Shown here piece by piece: positions 17,843-25,891 of a stretch of 64,000 bases of DNA (position 1 is its first letter; every line of letters begins with the position of its first letter). Origin of the DNA: UBA981 sp942490995 (lineage in GTDB: Bacteria; Pseudomonadota; Gammaproteobacteria; Ga0077536); NCBI GenBank assembly GCA_942490995.1, contig CALOBG010000051.1, positions 1 to 64,000 on the forward strand, written 5' to 3'. The translations under genes and the position numbers were made by a program. The notes below the pieces were generated by a model that saw nothing but the letters and a program-made list of their open reading frames with translations, had not been told where the DNA came from and did not search any database.

Positions 17843-19198
17843 TCAATTTCGGAACGGGCCCCATGCGGGCTCCCTGACTTCGCCGCGCTGGAGGGCCAGG
17901 CGCTGCTTCAAACGCCCATCGGTCGAGGTCGCAGCGAGCTCGCTCCCGGAAGGTCCCATTGTCGCATAAATTATCATACTGCCGTTCGGCGCGAAGCTTG
18001 GTGATTCGTCGAGTCGAGCGTTGGTCAGGATCTCGAAGCCGTTCGTGGCCAGGTCCAGCACCGCGATGCGATAACCGCCCTTGCCACCGTTAACGACCGC
18101 GATTTTCTTGCCGTCCGGCGAGTGCCGACCGCGGGAGTTGTAGTTGCCCATATTGAACGTCAACCGCTGCGGCGCGCTGCCGTCGAACTTGAGACGGTAG
18201 ATCTGCGGGCCGCCGCCGCGGTCGGAGGTAAAGATCAGACTGCGCCCGTCCGGTGCCCAGTTCGCTTCGGTGTCGATCGCGGCATGGTTGGTCAGGCGGG
18301 TGAGATTGCGCGTGCGCAGGCTGTAGGTATAGATCTCGGGGTTGCCGTCGCGTGACAGGGTCACGGCCAGCCGTTCACCGTCCGGAGCAAACGCCGGCGC
18401 GCTGTTGATACCACGCCCGGAAATGATTTTTTCGCGCTTGCCGGTACGGATGTCCTGCAGGTACACCGCCGAGTTGCGATCCTCGAACGAAACGTAGGCC
18501 AGCTGGTCGCCGTCCGGCGACCACGCCGGCGATAACAGGGGCTGGGTCGATTCAAGTATGGTGTGCGGATCATAGCCATCGGCGTCGGCGACCTGGAGAC
18601 GATAAACCGAACGTTTCGCGGACTTCTTTTCGACGGTGATGTAGGCAATACGACTCGCGAAAGCGCCTTTCTGGTTGAGTAGTTTTTCGTAGATCAGATC
18701 GCTGACGTGGTGCGCCGTCAGGCGCATGTTTTCAGCCGTGGTCGGAATGCGAAAACCGAGCAGCTGCTTGCCCTGGTAAACATCGAGCAGACGAAATTCG
18801 ACGACGTAGCCGCCGTCCGGCGAACTGAGGACTTTGCCGACCACCAGGTTCTCCATGCCAACGACGCGCCAGTCCTTGAAATTAACGGCGCTGAAGCTGG
18901 CTGGAGAGGAAGGCATGTCGGCCGGTGGCATAGCCACGAATTGTCCGCTGCGGGCGAGATCGGCGCGCACCACGCCGGCTACATCGACCGCGATATCGGC
19001 CGCACCGACCACCGCGAACGGTACGATTGCGATGGGCAGCGCGGATTCAATACCCTGCTCGATACGAATGGTCAGTTCGCCGTCCGGCGCGGCCACGGCG
19101 TGGCCGGCCCAATACAGGACCACGGCAGCAACGGCCAGGCGCCAGCGCGCAGGGCCGCAGCCCCGGCACAGCGATTCAGGTTTGCGGGTCGAAAACAA
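17843..19198 (-). CDS. tolB: Tol-Pal system beta-propeller protein TolB
   Basis: Periplasmic protein that interacts with Pal and colicins; 451 residues with a signal sequence (about 19-37), an N-terminal mixed domain and a six-bladed propeller with repeated SPAWSPDGDQLAYVS-type motifs. The start is TTG at 19198: GAGGAG lies 8 nt upstream, embedded in the last codons of tolA, and no ATG or GTG fits better. The gene overlaps tolA by 23 nt. A weak start codon paired with a strong ribosome site may set the TolB level relative to TolA. Confidence 0.95.
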   Translation of the reverse strand: MFSTRKPESLCRGCGPARWRLAVAAVVLYWAGHAVAAPDGELTIRIEQGIESALPIAIVPFAVVGAADIAVDVAGVVRADLARSGQFVAMPPADMPSSPASFSAVNFKDWRVVGMENLVVGKVLSSPDGGYVVEFRLLDVYQGKQLLGFRIPTTAENMRLTAHHVSDLIYEKLLNQKGAFASRIAYITVEKKSAKRSVYRLQVADADGYDPHTILESTQPLLSPAWSPDGDQLAYVSFEDRNSAVYLQDIRTGKREKIISGRGINSAPAFAPDGERLAVTLSRDGNPEIYTYSLRTRNLTRLTNHAAIDTEANWAPDGRSLIFTSDRGGGPQIYRLKFDGSAPQRLTFNMGNYNSRGRHSPDGKKIAVVNGGKGGYRIAVLDLATNGFEILTNARLDESPSFAPNGSMIIYATMGPSGSELAATSTDGRLKQRLALQRGEVREPAWGPFRN

Positions 19199-20105
19199 AC
19201 GATATGCTCCTCATCTGTTGAAACAAACGCGGATCCGACGGAACCGGTAAGGGTGACGCCTTTCTGACCGCGGTTTCGGCCTGGCGGTCAAAGGTCTGGT
19301 TACCGCTCGATTTTACAATCTGCACGCCAACAACTTCACCGCCCGGGATCACCGTGATCCGCACGATGCAGGACAGCCCGTCGAGCCCCGGCAGGATCGT
19401 AAACGACTGCCGAACCCGGCTGGCGATCGCGGCGACGAAACGATCGATCTCGCGCGCATCCTGATCGGCCTGCGCCGCCGCCTCTTCGAGCGCGAGTTCG
19501 TCCTGCAGAGCCTGCTCGATCCGTTTACGTTCAGCCTCACGAGCCTGCTTCTGCGCCTGCTCCGCGGCGGCTTTTTTGGCCGCTTCATCGAGGCGGCGTT
19601 GTTCCTCGGCGGCGGCGGCTTTCCTGGCCGCTGCCTCGGCACGCTGCTGTTCTTCCGCGGCGGCTTTTTTCGCCGCCGTCTCGGCGCGCTGCTGTTCTTC
19701 GGCCGCGGCTTTTTTCGCCGCCGTCTCGGCACGCTGCTTTTCCACGGCGGCGGCCTCGGCCTGCTTCTGTGCCTGCTCGCGCTCCTTGCTCAGACGCTTT
19801 CGCTCAGCCTCGAGTTCCTTGATCCGATCCTGTTCCGCCTGACGCTTTTTTTCGAGTTCACTGGCCTTGCGTTCGGCCTCCTTGATCTCCCGTTCGCGCG
19901 CCAGCTTCTCCTTGTTCTCGGCGGCCTTGAGGCGTTCGACTTCGGCCGCCACCTGGGCCTGATCGATGACCTTGGCCTGCACGATATCGGGCCGCGGCGC
20001 CGGCCGCCGCAGGGCCTCGCTGGTGAAATCAACGCTGAAGAACACCACCGCCACGATCGCCAGGTGCACGATGACGGACTGCGCTATCGCTCGCTTCGAG
20101 TACAT
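19176..20105 (-). CDS. tolA: Tol-Pal system protein TolA
   Basis: Inner-membrane protein that spans the periplasm and couples TolQR energy to Pal. One N-terminal helix (about 9-30, VIVHLAIVAVVFFSVDF) is followed by a long lysine/glutamate/alanine helical rod (about 50-215) and a compact C-terminal domain (about 220-309) beginning at IDRFVAAIASRVRQSF. The rod includes tandem 15-residue repeats, described separately. The length of 309 residues is shorter than in E. coli (421) but usual for many relatives. The C-terminal domain aligns by motif GLSCIVRITVIPGGEV. Confidence 0.94.
   Translation of the reverse strand: MYSKRAIAQSVIVHLAIVAVVFFSVDFTSEALRRPAPRPDIVQAKVIDQAQVAAEVERLKAAENKEKLAREREIKEAERKASELEKKRQAEQDRIKELEAERKRLSKEREQAQKQAEAAAVEKQRAETAAKKAAAEEQQRAETAAKKAAAEEQQRAEAAARKAAAAEEQRRLDEAAKKAAAEQAQKQAREAERKRIEQALQDELALEEAAAQADQDAREIDRFVAAIASRVRQSFTILPGLDGLSCIVRITVIPGGEVVGVQIVKSSGNQTFDRQAETAVRKASPLPVPSDPRLFQQMRSISFVFDPQT
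19591..19725 (-). repeat. 45-bp tandem repeats within tolA
   Basis: Two near-identical 45 nt units (19636-19680 and 19681-19725) and a diverged unit (19591-19635) encode the 15-residue periods AETAAKKAAAEEQQR of the TolA helical rod. A further partial unit begins at 19726. The period keeps the reading frame, so copy-number change would alter rod length by 15 residues without breaking the gene. Confidence 0.85.
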
Positions 20106-20111
20106 CGGTGC

Positions 20112-20537
20112 TCAGCGGTCAGGGGGTTCGGTGATCAGTCCGACGCCATTCACGCCCGCGCCCTGCAGCAGCGCCATGACTTCGACCACCCGCCCGTAGT
20201 CGACCCCGCTGTCGCCTTCGACCAGCACCTCGGTGTCCGGGCGGTACTTCAGCACGGCCGCCACCCGCGTCACCAGCACCTCGTCACTGATCGCGGACTC
20301 GGGCGTTTCGCCGATGTCGATGTACACGCTGCCGCCGGCATCGACCGACACGATCAGCGGTTCGCGCTCGCTTGGTGGCAGCACTACTGACGGCGCCTGT
20401 GGCAGATCGATTTTGACGCCCTGGGTAATCAACGGTGCGGTGATCATGAAGATGATCAGCAGCACCAGCATGACATCGATATACGGCACCACGTTGATTT
20501 CCGACATCATGCGGCGCGAGCGGCGCTGGTTGATCAT
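20112..20537 (-). CDS. tolR: Tol-Pal system protein TolR
   Basis: ExbD-family protein of 141 residues with one membrane helix (about 16-36). The proton-translocating aspartate is D21 in VVPYIDVMLVLLIIF. The periplasmic domain has the family pattern SVDAGGSVYIDIGE. It starts with ATG 18 nt after tolQ and ends 6 nt before tolA. Together with TolQ it harvests the proton-motive force for TolA. Confidence 0.96.
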   Translation of the reverse strand: MINQRRSRRMMSEINVVPYIDVMLVLLIIFMITAPLITQGVKIDLPQAPSVVLPPSEREPLIVSVDAGGSVYIDIGETPESAISDEVLVTRVAAVLKYRPDTEVLVEGDSGVDYGRVVEVMALLQGAGVNGVGLITEPPDR

Positions 20538-20555
20538 GGCATCGCTCCGCCAGGC

Positions 20556-21230
20556 TCAGTCATGTACCTGGCGGCGCAGGATGGCAAGGAATTCTTCGAC
20601 AAAGATATCGTAACGCCCAAAAATACGATCGATGAGGTTCGCGTACCGGTTGTAGGCGATAACCGCCGGGATTGCCGCAAACAGTCCCATCGCCGTTGCG
20701 ACCAGGGCTTCGGAAATGCCGGGCGCAACCATCGCCAGGGTCGCCTGGTGGACGTTGGCCAGCGACTGGAAGGAATTCATGATCCCCCACACCGTGCCGA
20801 ACAGCCCAATGTAGGGACTGACCGAGCCGACCGTCGCCAGGGTCGGCAGGTTCATTTCCAATGCCTCGAGTTCGCGGCTGACGGCGACCTTCATGGCGCG
20901 CTGCGCGCCATCGAGAATATCGCCCGCGTCGAGGCCGTCACGTTTGCGCAGACGCGCGAACTCGCGGAACCCGGACTCGAAAATCTTTTCCACCCCGGTC
21001 GTTTCGGTCGGCGAGGTGGAAATGCGGTTGTAAAGCTCGGTGAGATCCTCGCTCGACCAGAACTCATCTTCGAATGCCTGCATTTCCGCGCGCGCCTGGC
21101 GCATTTGCCGGCGCTTGGCGAAAATCAGCGCCCACGACGCCAGCGAAGCGATCAGCAGCACGATCATGACCAGCTTGACGAGCAGGCTGGCGCCCAGGAT
21201 CAGGCTGGCAATAGACAGGTCAGTCGACAC
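20556..21230 (-). CDS. tolQ: Tol-Pal system protein TolQ
   Basis: MotA/TolQ/ExbB-family proton channel subunit, 224 residues, with three membrane helices (about 10-32, 130-150 and 168-190). The conserved segment SPYIGLFGTVWGIMNSF and the following APGISEALVATAMGLFAAIPA line the channel in this family. The start is GTG with GAGGG 9 nt upstream. The 5' end overlaps ybgC by 11 nt, continuing the tight packing of the operon. Confidence 0.96.
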   Translation of the reverse strand: MSTDLSIASLILGASLLVKLVMIVLLIASLASWALIFAKRRQMRQARAEMQAFEDEFWSSEDLTELYNRISTSPTETTGVEKIFESGFREFARLRKRDGLDAGDILDGAQRAMKVAVSRELEALEMNLPTLATVGSVSPYIGLFGTVWGIMNSFQSLANVHQATLAMVAPGISEALVATAMGLFAAIPAVIAYNRYANLIDRIFGRYDIFVEEFLAILRRQVHD

Positions 21231-21633
21231 CTTGAAATACCCTCATCATGTGGGCCGGCACGCGGCTTGGTGAAAACGACGTGGCGTTGATACACGCAAC
21301 GGTATTGCGGGCCGTGCACACGGCGCCGCCGGCGGCGTCATCGATATGCTGCGCGAATTCGATACTCACCCGGCGCAGACGTTCGAGCTTCGACACCACG
21401 GTAAGTTCCTCGTTGAACCGGGCTGCGCGCAGGTAATGTACATCGGCGTGGGTGATCACGAAGATCAGGCCCTGCTCGGCGGCCAGACGATCCTGTTCAA
21501 AGCCCAGCGCGCGCAGCCATTCGGTGCGGGCGCGCTCCATATAGCGCAGGTAATTGGCGTGATACACGATCCCGGCAGCGTCGGTGTCTTCGTAATAGAC
21601 CCGTACCGGCCAGGCAAAAGTTTCGCGCAACAC
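21220..21633 (-). CDS. ybgC: YbgC-family acyl-CoA thioesterase
   Basis: Hot-dog-fold thioesterase that opens the Tol-Pal operon. The family motif VYYEDTDAAGIVYHANYLRY holds the catalytic aspartate. I chose the GTG at 21633 (137 residues, the usual length), 7 nt after the ruvB stop; a longer frame begins at a TTG inside ruvB and adds residues with no family resemblance. A TTG at the next codon is also possible. The physiological acyl substrate is uncertain in most bacteria. Confidence 0.9.
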   Translation of the reverse strand: MLRETFAWPVRVYYEDTDAAGIVYHANYLRYMERARTEWLRALGFEQDRLAAEQGLIFVITHADVHYLRAARFNEELTVVSKLERLRRVSIEFAQHIDDAAGGAVCTARNTVACINATSFSPSRVPAHMMRVFQGVD

Positions 21634-21640
21634 GTGGAAC

Positions 21641-22684
21641 TCACTCGCCGTCGTTGAACAGGTCTTGCGCGCGCGCGTGAGAGTCCGGCATATCCAGGCC
21701 AAAGTGCTGCCAGGCCGCGCGCGTCGCCACCCGGCCGCGCGGTGTACGCATGAGGAAACCCTGCTGGATCAGGAATGGCTCGATGACGTCCTCGATGGTC
21801 CCGCGCTCCTCACTGATCGCCGCCGCCAGGCTGTCGATACCGACCGGTCCGCCATCGAACTTCTGCATCACCGCCAGCAGCAGCTTGCGGTCCATGACAT
21901 CGAAGCCGTGCTGGTCGACGTTGAGCAGGTCGAGCGCGCGCGCCGTGATGGCGCCGTCGAGGATGCCGTCGGCCTTGATTTCGGCGTAGTCGCGCGCGCG
22001 CCGCAGCAACCGGTTGGCGATACGCGGCGTGCCCCGCGAGCGCTGCGCCAGCTCGGCGGCGCCGCCGGGATCGATTTTGACGCCGAGAATTTTCGCCGCG
22101 CGTTTGATGATCGTGGCGAGATCGGCCGCGGAATAAAACTCCAGGCGTTGCACGATGCCGAAACGGTCACGCAGCGGCGAGGTCAGCAGGCCGGCGCGGG
22201 TGGTCGCGCCGACCAGGGTAAAGCGCGGCAGGTCGAGCTTGATCGCGCGCGCCCCCGGCCCTTCGCCGATCATGATGTCGAGTTGATAGTCCTCCATCGC
22301 CGGGTAGAGGATTTCTTCGACGACCGGACTCAAGCGATGGATCTCGTCGATGAACAGCACATCGTGCGGCTCGAGATTGGTCAGCAGGGCGGCGAGATCG
22401 CCGGGTCGCTCCAGGACCGGTCCCGAGGTCTGGCGCAGATTGACGCCCATTTCGTGGGCCACGATGTTGGCGAGGGTAGTTTTGCCCAGGCCCGGCGGAC
22501 CAAAGATGAGGACGTGGTCGAGCGCATCGCCACGCTTGCGCGCCGCACCGATAAAAATCTCCATCTGCTCGTGCACCACCGGCTGACCGATATAGTCCGC
22601 CAGCAGCCTGGGACGGATGGAGTTTTCCATCGCCACCTCGTCGCTGGAGGCGTGTGCCGCGATCAAACGTTCCGACTCAGTCAT
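21641..22684 (-). CDS. ruvB: Holliday junction branch migration helicase RuvB
   Basis: AAA+ motor that drives branch migration with RuvA. The Walker A motif GPPGLGKTTL, Walker B FIDEIHRL and the sensor segment VGATTRAGLLTSPLRDRFG are present, and the C-terminal winged helix ends with TPRGRVATRAAW. The 347 residues match the family. It starts with ATG, 27 nt after ruvA. The order yebC-ruvC-ruvA-ruvB-ybgC is the standard gammaproteobacterial one. Confidence 0.97.
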   Translation of the reverse strand: MTESERLIAAHASSDEVAMENSIRPRLLADYIGQPVVHEQMEIFIGAARKRGDALDHVLIFGPPGLGKTTLANIVAHEMGVNLRQTSGPVLERPGDLAALLTNLEPHDVLFIDEIHRLSPVVEEILYPAMEDYQLDIMIGEGPGARAIKLDLPRFTLVGATTRAGLLTSPLRDRFGIVQRLEFYSAADLATIIKRAAKILGVKIDPGGAAELAQRSRGTPRIANRLLRRARDYAEIKADGILDGAITARALDLLNVDQHGFDVMDRKLLLAVMQKFDGGPVGIDSLAAAISEERGTIEDVIEPFLIQQGFLMRTPRGRVATRAAWQHFGLDMPDSHARAQDLFNDGE

Positions 22685-22711
22685 GCGCGCCGATCCGCCG
22701 CATAGCGATAA

Positions 22712-23308
22712 TCATCGCGGCACCAGGTTCTTGAGCACTTCGCGAATGATCGCTTCGCTACTCAAGCCGTCGCACTCGATGGCGTGCACGTACTTGCTCG
22801 CATCCTGGGGTTTGTAGCCGAGCGCGATCAGGCCGCTGACGGCGTCGCCGGCGGCATCGGCGCGTTGTGGCGCACGGCCACCGGCGCCGAGCGAGCCGTC
22901 GCTGGCAGGCGCGACCCGGTCGCGCATTTCCACGATCAGGCGCTCGGCGGTTTTTTTGCCGACCCCGGGCAGGGCGGTCAGGCGCGCGGTGTCGCCGGCC
23001 TGCACACAGGTGGCGAACGCGTCGGCGTCCATACCCGACAGGATCACCAGCGCCATTTTTGTGCCCACGCCATTGACCTTGAGCAGGGCGCGGAACAGGC
23101 CGCGCTCGGAGTCGCTGGAAAATCCGTAGAGCAGGTGCGCATCGTCGCGGATCGCCAGGTGCGTATACAGCGATACGCGCTCGTTCAACTCCGGCAACGA
23201 CCAGATGGTCGTCATCGGCGCCTCGAGTTCATAACCGACGCCGTTGCAATCGACGATCAGCTGCGGCGGCTTCTTCTCGATCAGGATGCCGCTGATGCGA
23301 CCGATCAC
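22712..23308 (-). CDS. ruvA: Holliday junction DNA-binding protein RuvA
   Basis: Tetrameric junction-binding protein, 198 residues. Domain I begins VIGRISGILIEKKPPQLIVD; two helix-hairpin-helix motifs occur (LLKVNGVGTKMAL and LTALPGVGKKTAERL), and the flexible C-terminal domain III ends EVLKNLVPR. The GTG at 23308 is the start: it overlaps the ruvC stop as GTGA and matches the family N-terminus, while the longer frame is an antisense-like arginine-rich extension within ruvC. Confidence 0.96.
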   Translation of the reverse strand: MIGRISGILIEKKPPQLIVDCNGVGYELEAPMTTIWSLPELNERVSLYTHLAIRDDAHLLYGFSSDSERGLFRALLKVNGVGTKMALVILSGMDADAFATCVQAGDTARLTALPGVGKKTAERLIVEMRDRVAPASDGSLGAGGRAPQRADAAGDAVSGLIALGYKPQDASKYVHAIECDGLSSEAIIREVLKNLVPR

Positions 23309-23808
23309 GAACGGGCTCCTGCCAGCGCGAGCTGGGCCAGGCCTTCGCGCATGTGCGCGTGGCAGATCGCGGCGGCGAGCGCGTCGGCTGCGTCGCTGGC
23401 GGGCAGGGCGTCGAGACCAAGCAATGCCTTGACCATATGCTGGACCTGACCCTTGCCGGCGTGCCCGCGCCCGACCACCGTCTGCTTGATTGCGGTGGCG
23501 GTGTATTCGGCGGTTTTGAGGCCGCTTTTGCACACCGTCAGCATGGCAACACCACGGGCGTGGCCGAGTTTCAGCGCCGAGTCGGCGTTGCGATTCATGA
23601 ATACCTTTTCGATTGCAGCCTCGTGCGGCCGATGTTCGTCAATCACCGCGCACAGTTGATCGTGGAGCATGACCAGGCGCTCACTCAGCGCCGCGCTGCC
23701 GAGCTGAATGCAGCCATTGTCGATGTGTGTCACGCGATGCCGTTCGACGCGCACCAGGCCATAGCCGGTTACGCGCGAACCCGGGTCTATGCCAAGGATA
23801 ACGGTCAA
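23305..23808 (-). CDS. ruvC: Crossover junction endodeoxyribonuclease RuvC
   Basis: Resolves Holliday junctions by paired cleavage. The 167 residues begin MTVILGIDPGSRVTGYGLV, with the first catalytic aspartate at residue 7, the catalytic EKVFMNRNADSALKLG and the C-terminal acidic ASDAADALAAAICHAH. The only in-frame start that preserves the family N-terminus is TTG at 23808, 17 nt after the yebC stop. It ends overlapping ruvA by 4 nt. Confidence 0.96.
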   Translation of the reverse strand: MTVILGIDPGSRVTGYGLVRVERHRVTHIDNGCIQLGSAALSERLVMLHDQLCAVIDEHRPHEAAIEKVFMNRNADSALKLGHARGVAMLTVCKSGLKTAEYTATAIKQTVVGRGHAGKGQVQHMVKALLGLDALPASDAADALAAAICHAHMREGLAQLALAGARS

Positions 23809-23825
23809 GGCGCTGCAACACGCAT

Positions 23826-24575
23826 TCAGTCGCCGATCCGGGCCATGATTTCGTCGGAGATCCCGGCGTTGGAATAAACCTTCTGCACGTCGTCGAGGTC
23901 TTCGAGCAGGTCGAGCAGGCGCAGCATTTTTTCGGCATCCTCCTCGCCCAGTTCGCTGTTGGTTTCCGCGCGCATGGTGACGTCGCTGCTTTCGGCGACA
24001 AAACCGGCCTCGAGCAGGGCCTGCTTGACGTCGGAAAACCCGTCCGGATCGGTCAGCACGTCGAACGATCCATCGTCGTTGACAATAACATCTTCCGCGC
24101 CGGCTTCCAGCGCCGCCTCGATCAGCGTGTCTTCGTCGACGCCGGCATCGAAACTCAGCAGGCCGACCTTGTTGAACATGTAGGACACCGATCCATCGGT
24201 GCCGAGGTTGCCACCGGATTTGCTGAACGCGTGGCGGACTTCGGCGACGGTGCGGTTGCGATTGTCGGTCATGCAGTCGACCATCACCGCGGCGCCGCCG
24301 GGGCCGTAGCCCTCATAGCGGATCTCATCGTAATTGTCGCCTTCGGCGGCGCCGGCGCCGCGTGCGATGGCGCGCTCGATGGTGTCCTTGGGCATGTTGG
24401 CGGCCAGCGCGCTGTCGACGGCGGTACGCAGGCGCGGATTGGAAGCCAGGTCGCCGCCGCCGATCCGCGCGGCAATGGTGGTTTCACGGATCAGGCGGGT
24501 AAACAGTTTGCCGCGCTTGGCGTCCTGGCGGTTTTTGCGATGGCGGATATTGGCCCATTTACTGTGTCCGGCCAT
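23826..24575 (-). CDS. yebC: YebC/PmpR-family transcription or translation factor
   Basis: A 249-residue YebC family protein beginning MAGHSKWANIRHRKNRQDAK, the diagnostic N-terminus. Members act as transcriptional regulators or, in recent work, help ribosomes through stalling sequences. The ATG at 24575 is chosen because the longer frame adds non-conserved residues. It heads the ruv genes, with nadA 119 nt upstream. The three-domain layout and the acidic C-terminus look complete. Confidence 0.95.
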   Translation of the reverse strand: MAGHSKWANIRHRKNRQDAKRGKLFTRLIRETTIAARIGGGDLASNPRLRTAVDSALAANMPKDTIERAIARGAGAAEGDNYDEIRYEGYGPGGAAVMVDCMTDNRNRTVAEVRHAFSKSGGNLGTDGSVSYMFNKVGLLSFDAGVDEDTLIEAALEAGAEDVIVNDDGSFDVLTDPDGFSDVKQALLEAGFVAESSDVTMRAETNSELGEEDAEKMLRLLDLLEDLDDVQKVYSNAGISDEIMARIGD

Positions 24576-24694
24576 GGTTGTAGTTGGCTTGCTCCCGAGG
24601 CTTGGTCTGGAAAGGCGTGATTGTCGCAAATCGCGCTTGCGCTTGCAGCGCTCGCGTGCACCTCGAATGCCTGCCGAGGAAGCCGCGGGGTGAG

Positions 24695-25759
24695 TCAGGC
24701 GTCGTTGTTGCCGAGCACTTGCTGGCGGCGGGCGGCGGCGAAATCCAGCAGCCGTTTGATCGGAACCCGGGCGCGTTCGACGATAGCGTCGGGGAGGGTG
24801 ATGTCGGTGCCGCCATCACGCAGCGCGTTGCGCAGCTTGGTCAGGCCGTTCATCGCCATCCACGGGCATTCCGCGCAGCTTCTGCAGGTTGCACCGCGTC
24901 CCGCGGTCGGCGCCTCGATCAGGCGTTTGCCCGGCGCGGCCTGCTGCATCTTGTAGAAAATACCTTTGTCGGTGGCGACGATGAAGGTATCCGCGGCCGA
25001 CGTCCGTACTTCGTTGATCAACCCCGACGTCGAACCGACGTAGTCGGCCAGCGCGATCACCGCGGCCGGCGATTCGGGGTGGACCAGTACGCGTGCCTGC
25101 GGGTGCGCTGCGGCCACTGCGCGCAGCTCTTCGGCCTTGAACTCTTCATGAACGATGCACGCGCCCTGCCACAACAACATGTCGGCGCCGGTTTCGGTGT
25201 GAATGTAGTCGCCGAGGAAACGATCGGGCGCCCACAGGATCTTCTCGCCGCGCTGGTCGAGATGACGCACCACGTCGAGCGCACTGCCGGAGGTCACCAT
25301 CCAGTCGGCGCGCGCTTTGACGGCGGCGCTGGTGTTGGCGTAGACGACCACGGTGCGGTCGGGATGGGCGTCACAGAAGGCGCCGAAGGCGTCGGCCGGA
25401 CAACCGAGGTCGAGCGAGCAGTTGGCGCCGAGATCAGGCATCAGCACGCGTTTTTCGGGATTCAGGATCTTGGCGGTTTCGCCCATGAACCGCACCCCGG
25501 CAACAACCAGGGTGGCAGCGGGGTGGTCGTGGCCGAACTGCGCCATGTCGAGGGAATCGGAAACGTGTCCGCCGGTTTCATCGGCCAGCGCCTGGATGTC
25601 AGGATCGGTGTAGTAATGGGCGACCAGCACGGCGTCATTGGCCCGCAGCAGTGCCGCGATCTCGGCTTTGAGTGCGCCGCGCTCGGCGTCCGCGAGGTCC
25701 TCGCGGATGACCGGTGGGACGCGCACGGTGGGCATTGCTGGCATCAGGGTTTCGTTCAT
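24695..25759 (-). CDS. nadA: Quinolinate synthase A
   Basis: [4Fe-4S] enzyme that condenses iminoaspartate with dihydroxyacetone phosphate to quinolinate in NAD synthesis. Cluster cysteines are recognisable in LGANCSLDLGCP, GACIVHEEF and CRSCAECPWMAMN, and the substrate region VAHYYTDPDIQALAD is present. The ATG at 25759 gives 354 residues including start; a TTG seven codons upstream is less likely. In E. coli nadA lies beyond pal-cpoB; here it is inserted between aspS and yebC. Confidence 0.95.
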   Translation of the reverse strand: MNETLMPAMPTVRVPPVIREDLADAERGALKAEIAALLRANDAVLVAHYYTDPDIQALADETGGHVSDSLDMAQFGHDHPAATLVVAGVRFMGETAKILNPEKRVLMPDLGANCSLDLGCPADAFGAFCDAHPDRTVVVYANTSAAVKARADWMVTSGSALDVVRHLDQRGEKILWAPDRFLGDYIHTETGADMLLWQGACIVHEEFKAEELRAVAAAHPQARVLVHPESPAAVIALADYVGSTSGLINEVRTSAADTFIVATDKGIFYKMQQAAPGKRLIEAPTAGRGATCRSCAECPWMAMNGLTKLRNALRDGGTDITLPDAIVERARVPIKRLLDFAAARRQQVLGNNDA

Positions 25760-25891
25760 GGCGGGTAGGCCGCGCGGCAAATCCTCGCTGTCGATTGCTG
25801 AACCCGGCTCAGGTCCGGGCCGCGTTTCGGATCATATGGCTACGGGCGAGCGGAATTACAAGTCGCGGCCTGCGCGAGGCGGCACGGCGGC

